A stretch of 63,003 nucleotides of DNA, from assembly GCF_003389455.1 (NCBI RefSeq), contig NZ_QUAC01000021.1:1-63003 (forward strand), written 5' to 3'. The notes beneath the pieces are model-generated. The model did no database searches. It was not told where the DNA came from and saw nothing but the letters and a program-made list of their open reading frames with translations. Positions 1 through 7,479 of this stretch are shown piece by piece; the first letter of the stretch is position 1, and the number at the start of each line of letters is the position of its first letter. A program made the translations under genes and the position numbers. The stretch comes from Streptomyces inhibens (lineage in GTDB: Bacteria; Actinomycetota; Actinomycetes; Streptomycetales; Streptomycetaceae).

Positions 1-1913
1 GGGACGGCCTTGGTGGCGGCGGTCGATGCGGCGGTGCCGGCGGCGTTCCGTGCGGCGACCGTCGCCGCGGTCTCCTCGGCGCGCGGCACCCGCAGCTTGG
101 CGGTCGATACGGCGTCGGGCGAGCCGGCGGCCGGGGTCTTCGGCCCGACCGGCTGCGGCGCTCCCGCGGCGGCCTGGGGGACGGCCGTGGTGGCCGCCGA
201 AGCGGCCCGCGAACGGTCGGTGACCAGCGCCAGGGCCCGGCGTCCCGCCACCGCGCCGTTGCGGTCGGAGAGCACCCCGCGCAGCCCGATGGACGCCTCC
301 AGCTCGGCGCGCGCCCGGTCGAGGCTGCCGGTGCACAGCGCCAGCACGCCCAGCTCGTGGTGGAAGTAGGCCTCTTCGGCGACCTCACCGGCCAGCCGCG
401 CGGCCTCCTGGCCGTGCCGCAGGCTGCGCTCCCAGGCGCTCCAGTGCAGCGCCGCGGCGAAGGCGGGGGCGGCCGTACGGGCGAGCAGCACGGCCGCGCT
501 GGCGTGTCCGCTCTCCCGGCTGCCGGTGAGCACGCCCATCGCGGCCAGCGCGACATCGGACTCGGCGGCGGCCCGCTCGGGGGTGACCGAGGGGTGTCCG
601 GCCCACCAGGCGTAGTGCTGGGCGGCGGTGTGCGCGCGGGTGGCGGCGCCTTCGGCGTAGCCGGCCGCCGTGAGCTGGTCCTGGACGGTGGCGGCGAGCC
701 GGTAGTGGCCGCCGACCGGGGTGATCAGGCCGCAGGCCAGCAGCGCGCCGAGGGCGGCGTCGGCGTGGGTGTCCTCGGTGAGGGCCGGCAGATGCGCCTG
801 GTGCGGCAGCTCGCCGCCGAGCGCGACGGCGAAGCGCAGCGACTCCCGGGCGGCGGCGCTCAGCCGCGAGGCGAGCAGCGGGGCGGGGGCGGCGGCCTCG
901 CCGAGGGAGGGCAGCGGCACGTCGGGGCGCTCGCCGGGCTCCGCGGCGGCGTCGTCCTCCGGTGTCTTCTCGGGGAACAGTCCGTAGCCGTCGTCGAGGG
1001 CGCCCGGCGCGGAGCTCATCCGGTCGCGCTGCCGCAGCAGGGCGGCGGCCTGGACGAACCGCAGCGGCAGCCCCTCGGACTCGAACCACAGGTCGGCGGC
1101 CCAGGCCTGCTCGTCGTCGGTGAGCGGCCGGTCCACGGCGCGCTCCAGCAGCCGTACGCAGGCGTCGCGGCCGATCCCGCCGAGGAAGACCTCTTCGAGG
1201 TGCGAGGCGGCGCTGGGGGCCGCGACGTCGGGGGTGGCGGCGAGCAGGAAGGCGCATTCGGGGGTGGCGTCGAGCAGCTCGTCGAGCGCGGAGCCGCCGA
1301 ACTCCAGGTCGTCCAGGACGACGATCGCGCCGATCTCGGCGACCATGCGCAGCAGTTCGGGCCGCTCCGGGCGGTGCTGCGGGGCCCGGTGGACGGCGGC
1401 GAACAGCGCGTACAGCAGGTCGGTGGCGGTGCGGTGGTAGCCGGAGAGCCGGACCACGCCGTCGGGGGCGAGGTCGGCGCAGGCGGTGGCGACGGCGTCC
1501 AGCAGCCGGGTGCGGCCGGAGCCGGAGGGCCCGGTGACGCGTACGGAGCGGCCGCGGGAGAGCAGCCGTACCAGGCGTTCGGTGTCCTCGGTGCGCTCTT
1601 CGAGTACGGTCTCGTGCCCGGCGAATCCGGGCGGTCCCGGGGGCAGCGGGGGCGCTGCGGCACGGGCGGCCGCGGCGCGCTCCTGCGGGTCGAGTTTGCC
1701 GGGCGCCGCGGGGCGCTCTCCGGGCGGGCAGGGTTCTATCTCGCTGCCGTCGACGGGGTTGACGGTGACGAGGTAATGGCCCGAGACGAGCCGGACGACG
1801 CGGGCGAGCCCTCCGGAGCCGCCCTGCGCGCCGCCGAACGCGGGGGCCGGCGGTTCGGCAGGGTGGTCCTGCTCGCCGTACTCCTCAGGTCCCCGGTGAG
1901 TGTTCGGGTCCAT
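1..1913 (-). CDS. P-loop ATPase, STAND-like, C-terminal part outside window
   Basis: This gene is partial: it starts at ATG 1913 and runs off the left edge with at least 637 codons and no stop. GGGAG lies 8 nt before the start. The N-terminus is acidic and proline-rich, followed by a short segment (LVSGHYLVTVNPVDG) and then a Walker A motif GPSGSGRT near residue 130. A Walker B-like stretch (IVVLDDLEF) follows. The rest is Ala/Leu-rich helical sequence, as in the AAA/NB-ARC-type ATPase proteins of actinomycetes, and turns low-complexity toward the edge. It lies downstream of the STAS anti-sigma antagonist gene on the same strand but is separated from it by a strong hairpin. The exact function is unknown; a regulatory ATPase is the best guess. 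Confidence 0.75.
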   Translation of the reverse strand, partial: MDPNTHRGPEEYGEQDHPAEPPAPAFGGAQGGSGGLARVVRLVSGHYLVTVNPVDGSEIEPCPPGERPAAPGKLDPQERAAAARAAAPPLPPGPPGFAGHETVLEERTEDTERLVRLLSRGRSVRVTGPSGSGRTRLLDAVATACADLAPDGVVRLSGYHRTATDLLYALFAAVHRAPQHRPERPELLRMVAEIGAIVVLDDLEFGGSALDELLDATPECAFLLAATPDVAAPSAASHLEEVFLGGIGRDACVRLLERAVDRPLTDDEQAWAADLWFESEGLPLRFVQAAALLRQRDRMSSAPGALDDGYGLFPEKTPEDDAAAEPGERPDVPLPSLGEAAAPAPLLASRLSAAARESLRFAVALGGELPHQAHLPALTEDTHADAALGALLACGLITPVGGHYRLAATVQDQLTAAGYAEGAATRAHTAAQHYAWWAGHPSVTPERAAAESDVALAAMGVLTGSRESGHASAAVLLARTAAPAFAAALHWSAWERSLRHGQEAARLAGEVAEEAYFHHELGVLALCTGSLDRARAELEASIGLRGVLSDRNGAVAGRRALALVTDRSRAASAATTAVPQAAAGAPQPVGPKTPAAGSPDAVSTAKLRVPRAEETAATVAARNAAGTAASTAATKAV

Positions 1914-2286
1914 GCTGCAAGCTCCCAGATGCTTCGTTCCACTCCGCCTCCGCCACGCGTCCTTGCCCAGGAGGCGGAGCGGCGTGCCGACTGCGCTTCC
2001 GGCCGTCCGCACCCCGCCGGCTCCGGCAGTCGTCCTCAGCTGTCGCGTCCGGTCCGGTGCCCGTCGCGGATGATGGCATACGGCGGGAACCGAACCTTAG
2101 ACCTGGCGAGCAAAACGTTGCACCGCCGGGGGCCGGTCCTGACCGTAACTTCCGGGATTGGCCGGTATCGCGCGGTTGACGACACTTCCGTCGGCAGACC
2201 GTGGATGTTTCGTCGCGCTTTGCCGTGCGGTCCTGTTCGCCCGGGGGACGTCCCGGGCGCGGCCGTCGGGCGGCCGCGCCCGTGTC
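1914..2286. other. Intergenic region with a terminator near one end
   Basis: No gene is visible in these 373 bases. The part next to the STAS gene holds the 12-bp perfect stem listed separately. The rest must carry the promoter and leader of the ATPase gene, but I could not identify a convincing -10/-35 pair. Confidence 0.5.
2254..2282 (-). terminator. Hairpin terminator after the STAS gene
   Basis: There is a perfect 12-bp inverted repeat (CGGGCGCGGCCG / CGGCCGCGCCCG) with a 5-nt loop, starting 4 nt downstream of the STAS stop codon. There is no U-tract, as is common in Streptomyces. Confidence 0.7.
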
Positions 2287-2610
2287 TCACACCCGAGGAA
2301 GCGATTCCGCTTCGATGCCGCCCTCGATGGCGAGGATGCGGTGCAGCCGGGTGGCGACCAGCAGGCGCTGCATCTGGGGCGGCACTCCGCGCAGCACCAG
2401 CCTGCGGCCCACCCGGCCCGCGCGGCGGTGCGCGCCCATGATCACGCCGAGGCCGGTGGCGTCCCAGGAATCCAGCTCGGTCAGGTCCAGCACCAGATCG
2501 CCCCGACCGGAGTCGACGGCGGTGTGCAGGGCCGTACGGGCGTCCGCCGCGCTGCGGACGTCGAGGCGGCCCTCGACGACCAGCTCGGCGTGGTCGCCCC
2601 TGATGTGCAT
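2287..2610 (-). CDS. STAS-domain anti-sigma factor antagonist-like protein
   Basis: The 107-aa product is one STAS domain of the SpoIIAA/RsbV type, a cytoplasmic partner-switching protein expected to bind an anti-sigma kinase. The diagnostic stretch is LDLTELDSWDATGLG at residues 41-55. In SpoIIAA the loop reads D-S-S-G-L-G and the first serine is phosphorylated; here it reads D-A-T-G-L-G. The canonical acceptor is therefore alanine, with a threonine next to it. The gene stands between the 3-hydroxyacyl-CoA dehydrogenase and the large ATPase gene, with hairpins on both sides, so it is probably a separate transcription unit. No anti-sigma factor gene is adjacent. Confidence 0.88.
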   Translation of the reverse strand: MHIRGDHAELVVEGRLDVRSAADARTALHTAVDSGRGDLVLDLTELDSWDATGLGVIMGAHRRAGRVGRRLVLRGVPPQMQRLLVATRLHRILAIEGGIEAESLPRV

Positions 2611-2734
2611 ATGCGCTCCCCGGTGTCATGGGTGGTGATGTCTGGACGTCTACAGAACTGACTGCCTCTCATGCGGCGAAGTTGCCGCCTGTAAGCGAAC
2701 CGATACCGAATTCACCCCGGAGGGTGACACCATC

Positions 2735-2759
2735 GGGCCCCTGATCCTGACGGGGGCCC
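2735..2759 (-). terminator. Hairpin terminator after the dehydrogenase
   Basis: GGGCCCC pairs with GGGGCCC across an 11-nt loop, about 10 nt past the stop codon of the dehydrogenase gene. Confidence 0.6.
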
Positions 2760-2769
2760 TGACGCGGCA

Positions 2770-3618
2770 TCAGTGCTCGTAGAAGCCCTGCCCACTCTTG
2801 CGGCCGATATCGCCCGCATCGACCATTCGGCGCATGATCTCCGGCGGTGCGAACTTCTCGTCCTGGGACTCGGTGTAGATGTTGTCGGTGGCGTGCAGCA
2901 GGATGTCGATGCCCGTCAGGTCGGCGGTGGCCAGCGGCCCCATCGCATGACCGAAGCCCAGCTTGCAGGCGGTGTCGATGTCCTCGGCGCTGGCCACGCC
3001 GGACTCGTAGAGCTTGGCGGCCTCGACGACCAGCGCCGAGATCAGACGGGTGGTGACAAAGCCGGCCACATCGCGGTTGACGACGACACAGGTCTTGCCG
3101 ACCGACTCGGCGAATTCCCGGGCGGTGGCGAGGGTTTCGTCGCTGGTCTTGTAGCCGCGGACCAGCTCGCACAGCTGCATCATCGGCACCGGCGAGAAGA
3201 AGTGCGTACCGACGACCCGCTCGGGGCGGGAGGTGGCCGCGGCGATCTTGGTGATCGGGATCGCGGAGGTGTTGGAGGCCAGCACCGCCTCGTCCTTGAC
3301 GAGCTTGTCCAGCGTCTGGAAGATCTCGCGCTTGACGTCGATCCGCTCGAAGACGGCCTCGACGACGATATCGGCGTCGGCGGTGGCTTCCAGGTCGGTC
3401 GTGGTGGTGATGCGAGCCAGCGCCTGCTCGGCGTCGGAGGCCGCCAGCTTCCCCTTGGCGACGAACTTCTCGTACGAGGCCTCGATGCCGCCCTTGCCGC
3501 GGGCCAGCGCCCCGTCCGTCACATCGCGGAGGACCACGTCCCAGCCCGCCTGGGCGGAGACCTGCGCGATACCGGACCCCATGAGTCCGGCGCCGATGAC
3601 GGCGAGCTTCTTTGCCAC
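2770..3618 (-). CDS. hbd: 3-hydroxybutyryl-CoA dehydrogenase
   Basis: This NAD(P)-dependent enzyme interconverts acetoacetyl-CoA and 3-hydroxybutyryl-CoA and is cytosolic. It has 282 aa, the usual length. The GTG at 3618 is chosen because GAGGGG lies 6 nt upstream and the Rossmann motif VIGAGLMGSGIAQ then begins at about residue 7. An upstream in-frame extension to 3717 has no family similarity. The middle holds the catalytic region ASNTSAIPITKIA and GTHFFSPVPMMQLCELV (His and Glu of the HAD family). The C-terminal helical dimer domain includes GFVTTRL and GPLATADLTGIDILL. The role is short-chain fatty acid or PHB/ethylmalonyl-CoA metabolism. Confidence 0.93.
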   Translation of the reverse strand: MAKKLAVIGAGLMGSGIAQVSAQAGWDVVLRDVTDGALARGKGGIEASYEKFVAKGKLAASDAEQALARITTTTDLEATADADIVVEAVFERIDVKREIFQTLDKLVKDEAVLASNTSAIPITKIAAATSRPERVVGTHFFSPVPMMQLCELVRGYKTSDETLATAREFAESVGKTCVVVNRDVAGFVTTRLISALVVEAAKLYESGVASAEDIDTACKLGFGHAMGPLATADLTGIDILLHATDNIYTESQDEKFAPPEIMRRMVDAGDIGRKSGQGFYEH

Positions 3619-3805
3619 TGCTGTCCCCTCACACCCTGTGCATTTGAAAGCCTGTCGGTCTTGGGGTGACGTTAGCGGTCGTAAGCGATCCTTTGGTGGG
3701 TAAGAGATGCGCGTCACGCCCGCCCGTCACCCGACCACCGCCCCTCAACGAGGCCCTTCGGGCCGCAGCGCCAATTTTTCATGACGGACATCACATTGAA
3801 GGGGT

Positions 3806-3821
3806 GCGCCCCGTGGGGCGC
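3806..3821 (-). terminator. Hairpin after the truncated TetR gene
   Basis: GCGCCCC-GT-GGGGCGC is a perfect 7-bp stem with a 2-nt loop, about 19 nt past the TetR stop. A second small hairpin (GGCCC-TTC-GGGCC) lies at 3752-3764. Between 3619 and 3839 nothing else is recognisable. Confidence 0.45.
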
Positions 3822-3839
3822 GATCCGGACAGCCCGCCG

Positions 3840-4331
3840 TCAGTCGGCCGCGCGTGGGGCGTAGTTGAGGACCTTTTCACTCAGCAGCTCCTCCATCTCG
3901 TCCAGCAGGACGAGGGCCTCACGGGAGACGACGGAGGGCTTGCGGCCGGCGATCATCTCGTGGGCGATGGCGGCCATCAAGGTCTCGTGCACCCAGCCGA
4001 TCTGGCCGGCCATCAGGCCGGGCATCGGGTCGTCGTCCGCGGCGCCGGTCTCCCGTCTGAGGGTGGCCTCCAGGTTGTCGAACTGCTCCCGCTGCACGTA
4101 CCACAGGCGGGCCTGGAGGGCGGCCGTGCCGTGCACCACCTTCATGAAGCGGTCGAACCCCTCGATCAGCCCGACCTTGGGCGAGACGCTCTCCACCTCC
4201 TCGCGCAGCTCGCGCAGTACGGCGGCGGCGGCCGACTCCCCCGCGGCCCGGGCCCGTACGAAACGGGACAGCCGGTCGACCAGCCCCTTGCTCCGGTCCA
4301 GGAAGAGGTCCTCCTTGGACGGGAAGTAGTT
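3840..4331 (-). pseudogene. TetR-family regulator, 5' truncated by IS insertion
   Basis: The remaining 164 codons begin NYFPSKEDLFLDRSKGL, which is the recognition-helix end of a TetR HTH (typically ...RTFHNYFPSKED...), and continue through a complete ligand-binding domain to the stop at 3840. The roughly 40 N-terminal residues that would form the DNA-binding helices are missing. The sequence just before NYF belongs to the right end of the inserted element. An ATG inside the element (4379) opens a readable frame into the remnant, but the product would lack a working HTH. The other flank of the element carries an ABC permease remnant pointing the opposite way. This was therefore probably the divergent repressor of an exporter. 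Confidence 0.85.
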
Positions 4332-4336
4332 GTGAA

Positions 4337-4363
4337 GTCTCCCAGGATTGCCGCCTGGGCTTC
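4337..4363 (-). repeat. Right-end hairpin of the tnpB element
   Basis: The minus strand reads GAAG-CCCAGG-(7 nt)-CCTGGG-AGA-CTTC, a bulged stem just before the TCAC right terminus. Such subterminal hairpins are the Y1-transposase recognition structures of IS200/IS605 ends. They also form the 3' part of the TnpB guide RNA (reRNA/omegaRNA) scaffold. Confidence 0.6.
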
Positions 4364-4379
4364 CCTCGCGCATCGCCAT

Positions 4380-5711
4380 TCATGCGGTTACCACGCGATT
4401 CGGTTGACGATTCGGCTGCAGCCAACGCCGCGGCCTGCGTCTCCGCCAGGCGGGGACGCTGCGTCCGTCCACCCTGCTCCCCAGGGCAGTCAAGCATGCC
4501 AGTCCACGCGGCCACTCGTAGGTATGGATGGCATCGGTCTTGATGTTGTACGCGGAGTTCACATCGGTGTTCACCGGTCCATAGCCGCATTCGGGATTCG
4601 TGCACTCGAAGACCGCTTGGCTCTTGCGATTCTTCGCATCCACGTGCCCGCAGGCGGAACATCTCAGCGAGGTGTTCCTGGCTGGCACCGGCACGACGAC
4701 ACCACCGCGCTCAACAGCTTTGTAATCCAACAGTGCGAGGACGCGTGACCACCCTTCGCTGAGAATCGCCCGGTTCAAGCCGGTCTTCTGCGCCACACGT
4801 CTGCTCGGCCGGTCGGCACTGCCGCGAGGGGAGGCAGTCATCGCGCGGACATTCAACTGCTCGACGCCGACCAAGCCGTAGCGAGCAGCAAGCTCCGTGG
4901 TCACCTTGTGGTGCCAGTCCGCCCTGCGTCGCTTCTCCCGGCCGCGCAGCTCCGCAATATGCGCGTACGTACGTTGCAGCCGGCTCGATGCCGGTTGGCC
5001 TCGCTGAGCCGACCGCCGCTGACGGGCGGCCTTGCGCTCCAGGCGGCGCAGGCGCTCCCTTTCCTTCGGGTGCAACCACGGCCCGTGACTAACAAACGGC
5101 CTGCCGGGGTCCGAGGTAGCGAGTGGCACCGCTACGCCTCGGTCCAGCCCTACCGCAGGCCCGGGGTGAGACCCCGGCGCGGGGTTTTCTCGTTGGAACG
5201 CGCAGCGGAAGGCTGCATACCAGCCTTCCGTCTCCCGTACCAACCGCCCTCCGGTGACCCTGCCGACCGGGGCCTGGTCGCCGAGCCCCGGCAACTCGCG
5301 TGAATACCGAAAACGCACCCGCCCGACCAATGGAAGGCTGGCCTCGCCCCATCTGCGGTTCAGACGCGCAATCTTCATCGCGCCTGCCTGGGGCACGTCG
5401 ATCGACAACCGCGTTCGGGCACGCGAGTGGAAGTGCGGACGGCGACGGGCGCCCCTGCGAGCGGCCTGCCACGCCTGGACGTACAGCTTCAGCACCTGTT
5501 GACACGTCTGGGCAGGCAGGGCGGAGAGCCAGTCGATCTCACGCCGCGCCTGGCGGATGGCCTCATCCGCCTCAGCAATCGACGGCCACCGCTGTGGGGC
5601 GTGGAACGTGTACCACTCGTGCAGCAGATTCCAGAGCGTCCGAGCGGCGTGTCCCTGACCGGCAAGAACCAGCTCCTGCTCAGGCGTCGGGTACAACCGC
5701 AGCTTCACCAT
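4380..5711 (-). CDS. tnpB: TnpB, RNA-guided endonuclease of the IS605 group
   Basis: The 443-aa product starts at ATG 5711 (MVKLRLYPTPEQ), the family-typical N-terminus, with GGAG about 9 nt upstream. An ATG at 5780 would add 23 residues without a visible RBS. The domains are an N-terminal HTH_OrfB region, a wedge/REC-like middle and a split RuvC nuclease. The catalytic acids appear intact: Asp190 in GLDRGVAVPL, Glu284 in VGVEQLNV, Asp383 in NTDVNSAYN. A zinc ribbon CSAC...CTNPEC (Cys351, 354, 370, 375) sits between RuvC-II and RuvC-III. The family makes guided DNA cuts and promotes retention of the element. The guide would be read from DNA just past the right end, here the tetR remnant. No tnpA is present, so mobility would need one in trans. 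Confidence 0.9.
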   Translation of the reverse strand: MVKLRLYPTPEQELVLAGQGHAARTLWNLLHEWYTFHAPQRWPSIAEADEAIRQARREIDWLSALPAQTCQQVLKLYVQAWQAARRGARRRPHFHSRARTRLSIDVPQAGAMKIARLNRRWGEASLPLVGRVRFRYSRELPGLGDQAPVGRVTGGRLVRETEGWYAAFRCAFQRENPAPGSHPGPAVGLDRGVAVPLATSDPGRPFVSHGPWLHPKERERLRRLERKAARQRRSAQRGQPASSRLQRTYAHIAELRGREKRRRADWHHKVTTELAARYGLVGVEQLNVRAMTASPRGSADRPSRRVAQKTGLNRAILSEGWSRVLALLDYKAVERGGVVVPVPARNTSLRCSACGHVDAKNRKSQAVFECTNPECGYGPVNTDVNSAYNIKTDAIHTYEWPRGLACLTALGSRVDGRSVPAWRRRRPRRWLQPNRQPNRVVTA

Positions 5712-5846
5712 GCGGCGTACTCCGGACTGCCCGGCGGTCTGCTTGGTGCGCCGTGGTCGCCTCTGCTCTCCGTCCCCCATGTGACACAGCTTGCAACCTC
5801 GGTGCCCCCTACTCCCCGCATTCGCTCAAACGAACCTCGAACGAGT

Positions 5847-6125
5847 GACACGCTCGCCGCCCAAGAGATCGGGCCGGTCATCAATGCCGTCACCATGCCC
5901 TCGATGCTGCTGTCCGGGCTGATGCTGCCGATGACGCTGGGGCCCGCGTGGCTCGATGTGCTCTCGCACTTCATGCCGTTCCGCTATCTCGTGGACGCGG
6001 TGCGGGCGGCGTTCGTCGGCTCCTACGCCTCCTCGGCGCTGCTCTACGGCGTCCTGGTGGCAGCCGCCTTCGCCGTATTGTCCGTGACCTTCTGCACCCG
6101 GGCCTTCCGCAGGTCCGCGGCGTAG
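5847..6125 (+). pseudogene. ABC-2 type transporter permease, C-terminal remnant
   Basis: Only about the last 92 codons survive, beginning DTLAAQEIGPVINAV and then MPSMLLSGLMLPMTLGPAW. That is the DrrB/ABC-2 pattern of a membrane helix and periplasmic turn before the last helices. It continues HFMPFRYLVDAVRAAFVG and a final membrane segment LLYGVLVAAAFAVLSV. There is no start codon or RBS of its own; the frame continues backward into antisense of the element. The ATP-binding subunit expected upstream is absent from the window. The stop lies 10 nt before the adenosyltransferase start, so the remnant's original transcript may have included that gene. Confidence 0.85.
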
Positions 6126-6135
6126 GCTCGCCCAC

Positions 6136-6708
6136 ATGGTGAATCTGACGCGCATCTACACCCGCACCGGCGACAAGGGCACCACCGCCCTGGGCGATAT
6201 GAGCCGTACCGCCAAGACCGATTCCCGGATCTCGGCATACGCGGACGCCAACGAGGCCAATGCGGCGATCGGCGTGGCGCTGGCACTCGGTTCGCTGTCC
6301 GAGGAGGTCGCCGCGGTGCTGCTGCGGGTGCAGAACGACCTCTTCGACGTCGGCGCGGACCTGTCGACGCCGGTGGTGGAGAACCCCGAATTCCCGCCGC
6401 TGCGCGTCGAGCAGAGCTATATCGACAAGCTGGAGGCCGACTGCGACCGCTTCCTGGAGGAGCTGGAGAAGCTGCGCAGCTTCATCCTCCCCGGCGGTAC
6501 GCCCGGTGCGGCCCTGCTGCACCAGGCGTGCACGGTCGTCCGCCGCGCCGAGCGCTCCACCTGGGCGGCTTTCGAGGAACACGGCGAGACGATGAACCCC
6601 CTCACCGCCACCTACCTCAACCGCCTGTCCGACCTCCTGTTCATCCTGGCCCGTACGGCCAACAAGGAGGTCGGAGACGTGCTGTGGGTGCCGGGCGGCG
6701 AGCGCTGA
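6136..6708 (+). CDS. Cob(I)alamin adenosyltransferase, PduO type
   Basis: The 190-aa protein transfers the 5'-deoxyadenosyl group of ATP to cob(I)alamin, the last step in making coenzyme B12. The diagnostic N-terminal motif TRTGDKGTTALGD (residues 8-20) binds the ATP triphosphate. The C-terminal motifs VVRRAERSTW and LNRLSDLLFILAR complete the active site of the trimer. It starts at ATG 6136, 10 nt after the end of the permease remnant. Its natural promoter may have been lost with the ABC locus, so expression may now depend on sequence within the element or the remnant. It is convergent with the membrane protein gene that follows, with a 15-nt gap. Confidence 0.92.
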   Translation: MVNLTRIYTRTGDKGTTALGDMSRTAKTDSRISAYADANEANAAIGVALALGSLSEEVAAVLLRVQNDLFDVGADLSTPVVENPEFPPLRVEQSYIDKLEADCDRFLEELEKLRSFILPGGTPGAALLHQACTVVRRAERSTWAAFEEHGETMNPLTATYLNRLSDLLFILARTANKEVGDVLWVPGGER

Positions 6709-6723
6709 CCGGCTGCCGGACCG

Positions 6724-7305
6724 CTAGCGCAGCGTCTTTTCCTGGGGCCGGGCCGCTTCCTCGGTGGCGGTGGTCCGGCCCGGGTCCTTCTTCTGCCAGA
6801 TCAAGTAGGTCAGCGCGATCACGGCGTGGATGCTGACGATCTTCAGCGCGGTGCCCTGCCATTCGTGCAGCGACTTGGTGTCGCCGCCGTCGCCGACGTA
6901 CCAGATCGCGACCTGCAGCAGCGCGCACGCGACCACGGCCATCAGCACCGTGCGCAGCCACACCTTGCCCTCGTGCGCGGCGCGGGCCAGGCCGTAGAGC
7001 TTGACCGGCGGCGGGCCGCCCGCGAAGCGGTGGGCGAAGTGCCCGTCGACCCACTTGATCGTGTAGTGGCCGTAGGCGACCGTGAAGCCGATGTAGACGG
7101 CGGCCAGGCCGTGTTTCCAGTCCGCCGCGGCCCCGTTCTTCAGGTCGATCGCGGTCACGACCAGCAGGATCAACTCCAGCAGCGGCTCCATCAGGAGCAG
7201 CATCGCTCCGGTGCGCGGCATCCGTGCCAGGTACCGCAGCGCCAGGCCGGCGACCAGCAGCACCCAGAAGCCGACCTCGCAAGCGATGATCAACACGACG
7301 ACCAC
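6724..7305 (-). CDS. Integral membrane protein of unknown function
   Basis: The 193-aa protein starts at GTG 7305, preceded by GAGGAG at 6 nt. Hydrophobic segments lie at about residues 3-23 (LIIACEVGFWVLLVAGLAL), 35-52 (AMLLLMEPLLELILLVV), 67-82, 115-135 and 150-168, giving about five helices. Charged loops contain WVDGHFAHRF, and the C-terminal tail is short and basic. It resembles the conserved Streptomyces 'integral membrane protein' genes found beside the two-component pair that follows, but no function is assigned to that family as far as I know. It faces away from the histidine kinase gene. Confidence 0.8.
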   Translation of the reverse strand: MVVVLIIACEVGFWVLLVAGLALRYLARMPRTGAMLLLMEPLLELILLVVTAIDLKNGAAADWKHGLAAVYIGFTVAYGHYTIKWVDGHFAHRFAGGPPPVKLYGLARAAHEGKVWLRTVLMAVVACALLQVAIWYVGDGGDTKSLHEWQGTALKIVSIHAVIALTYLIWQKKDPGRTTATEEAARPQEKTLR

Positions 7306-7479
7306 GGCAGTCTCCTCTCGGGGGCTCTCCGACCGAACACCTCAAGCCTCCCAGCGGCCGGCGCCCGGTACGTCGTCGCACACGATGATCCCGGACTGCA
7401 TCTTTCGATGTAGCGCGCGAAGTGCACGGATGACGCGGACGTGGAGGCAGCGGGCCCCGGCGCCGTGTTTGATGGAGGG

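Larger units (their letters stand above)
4332..5844 (-). mobile_element. IS200/IS605-group element carrying only tnpB (IS1341-like)
   Basis: The unit is about 1.5 kb. It contains tnpB and no Y1-transposase (tnpA) gene, as in IS1341-type elements. The right end, downstream of tnpB, carries a hairpin (CCCAGG/CCTGGG with outer GAAG/CTTC) and ends at a tetranucleotide TCAC (4335-4332). TCAC also lies immediately outside the left end (5848-5845). A shared cleavage tetranucleotide at the left flank and right terminus is what IS200/IS605 transposition leaves, with no target duplication. The flanks are two different broken genes, so DNA was lost on insertion or afterwards. The end positions are my inference from these signals. 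Confidence 0.75.

Noticed and set aside
3840..4379. Complete TetR gene starting at ATG 4379
   Set aside because: The first 16 residues come from the IS right end and the HTH helices are absent, so it is a truncated gene.
5427..6125. Continuous plus-strand frame that could be a fusion of element antisense and permease
   Set aside because: The first 140 codons are antisense to tnpB and the element's left end, with no start context. Only the last 92 or so codons resemble a permease.
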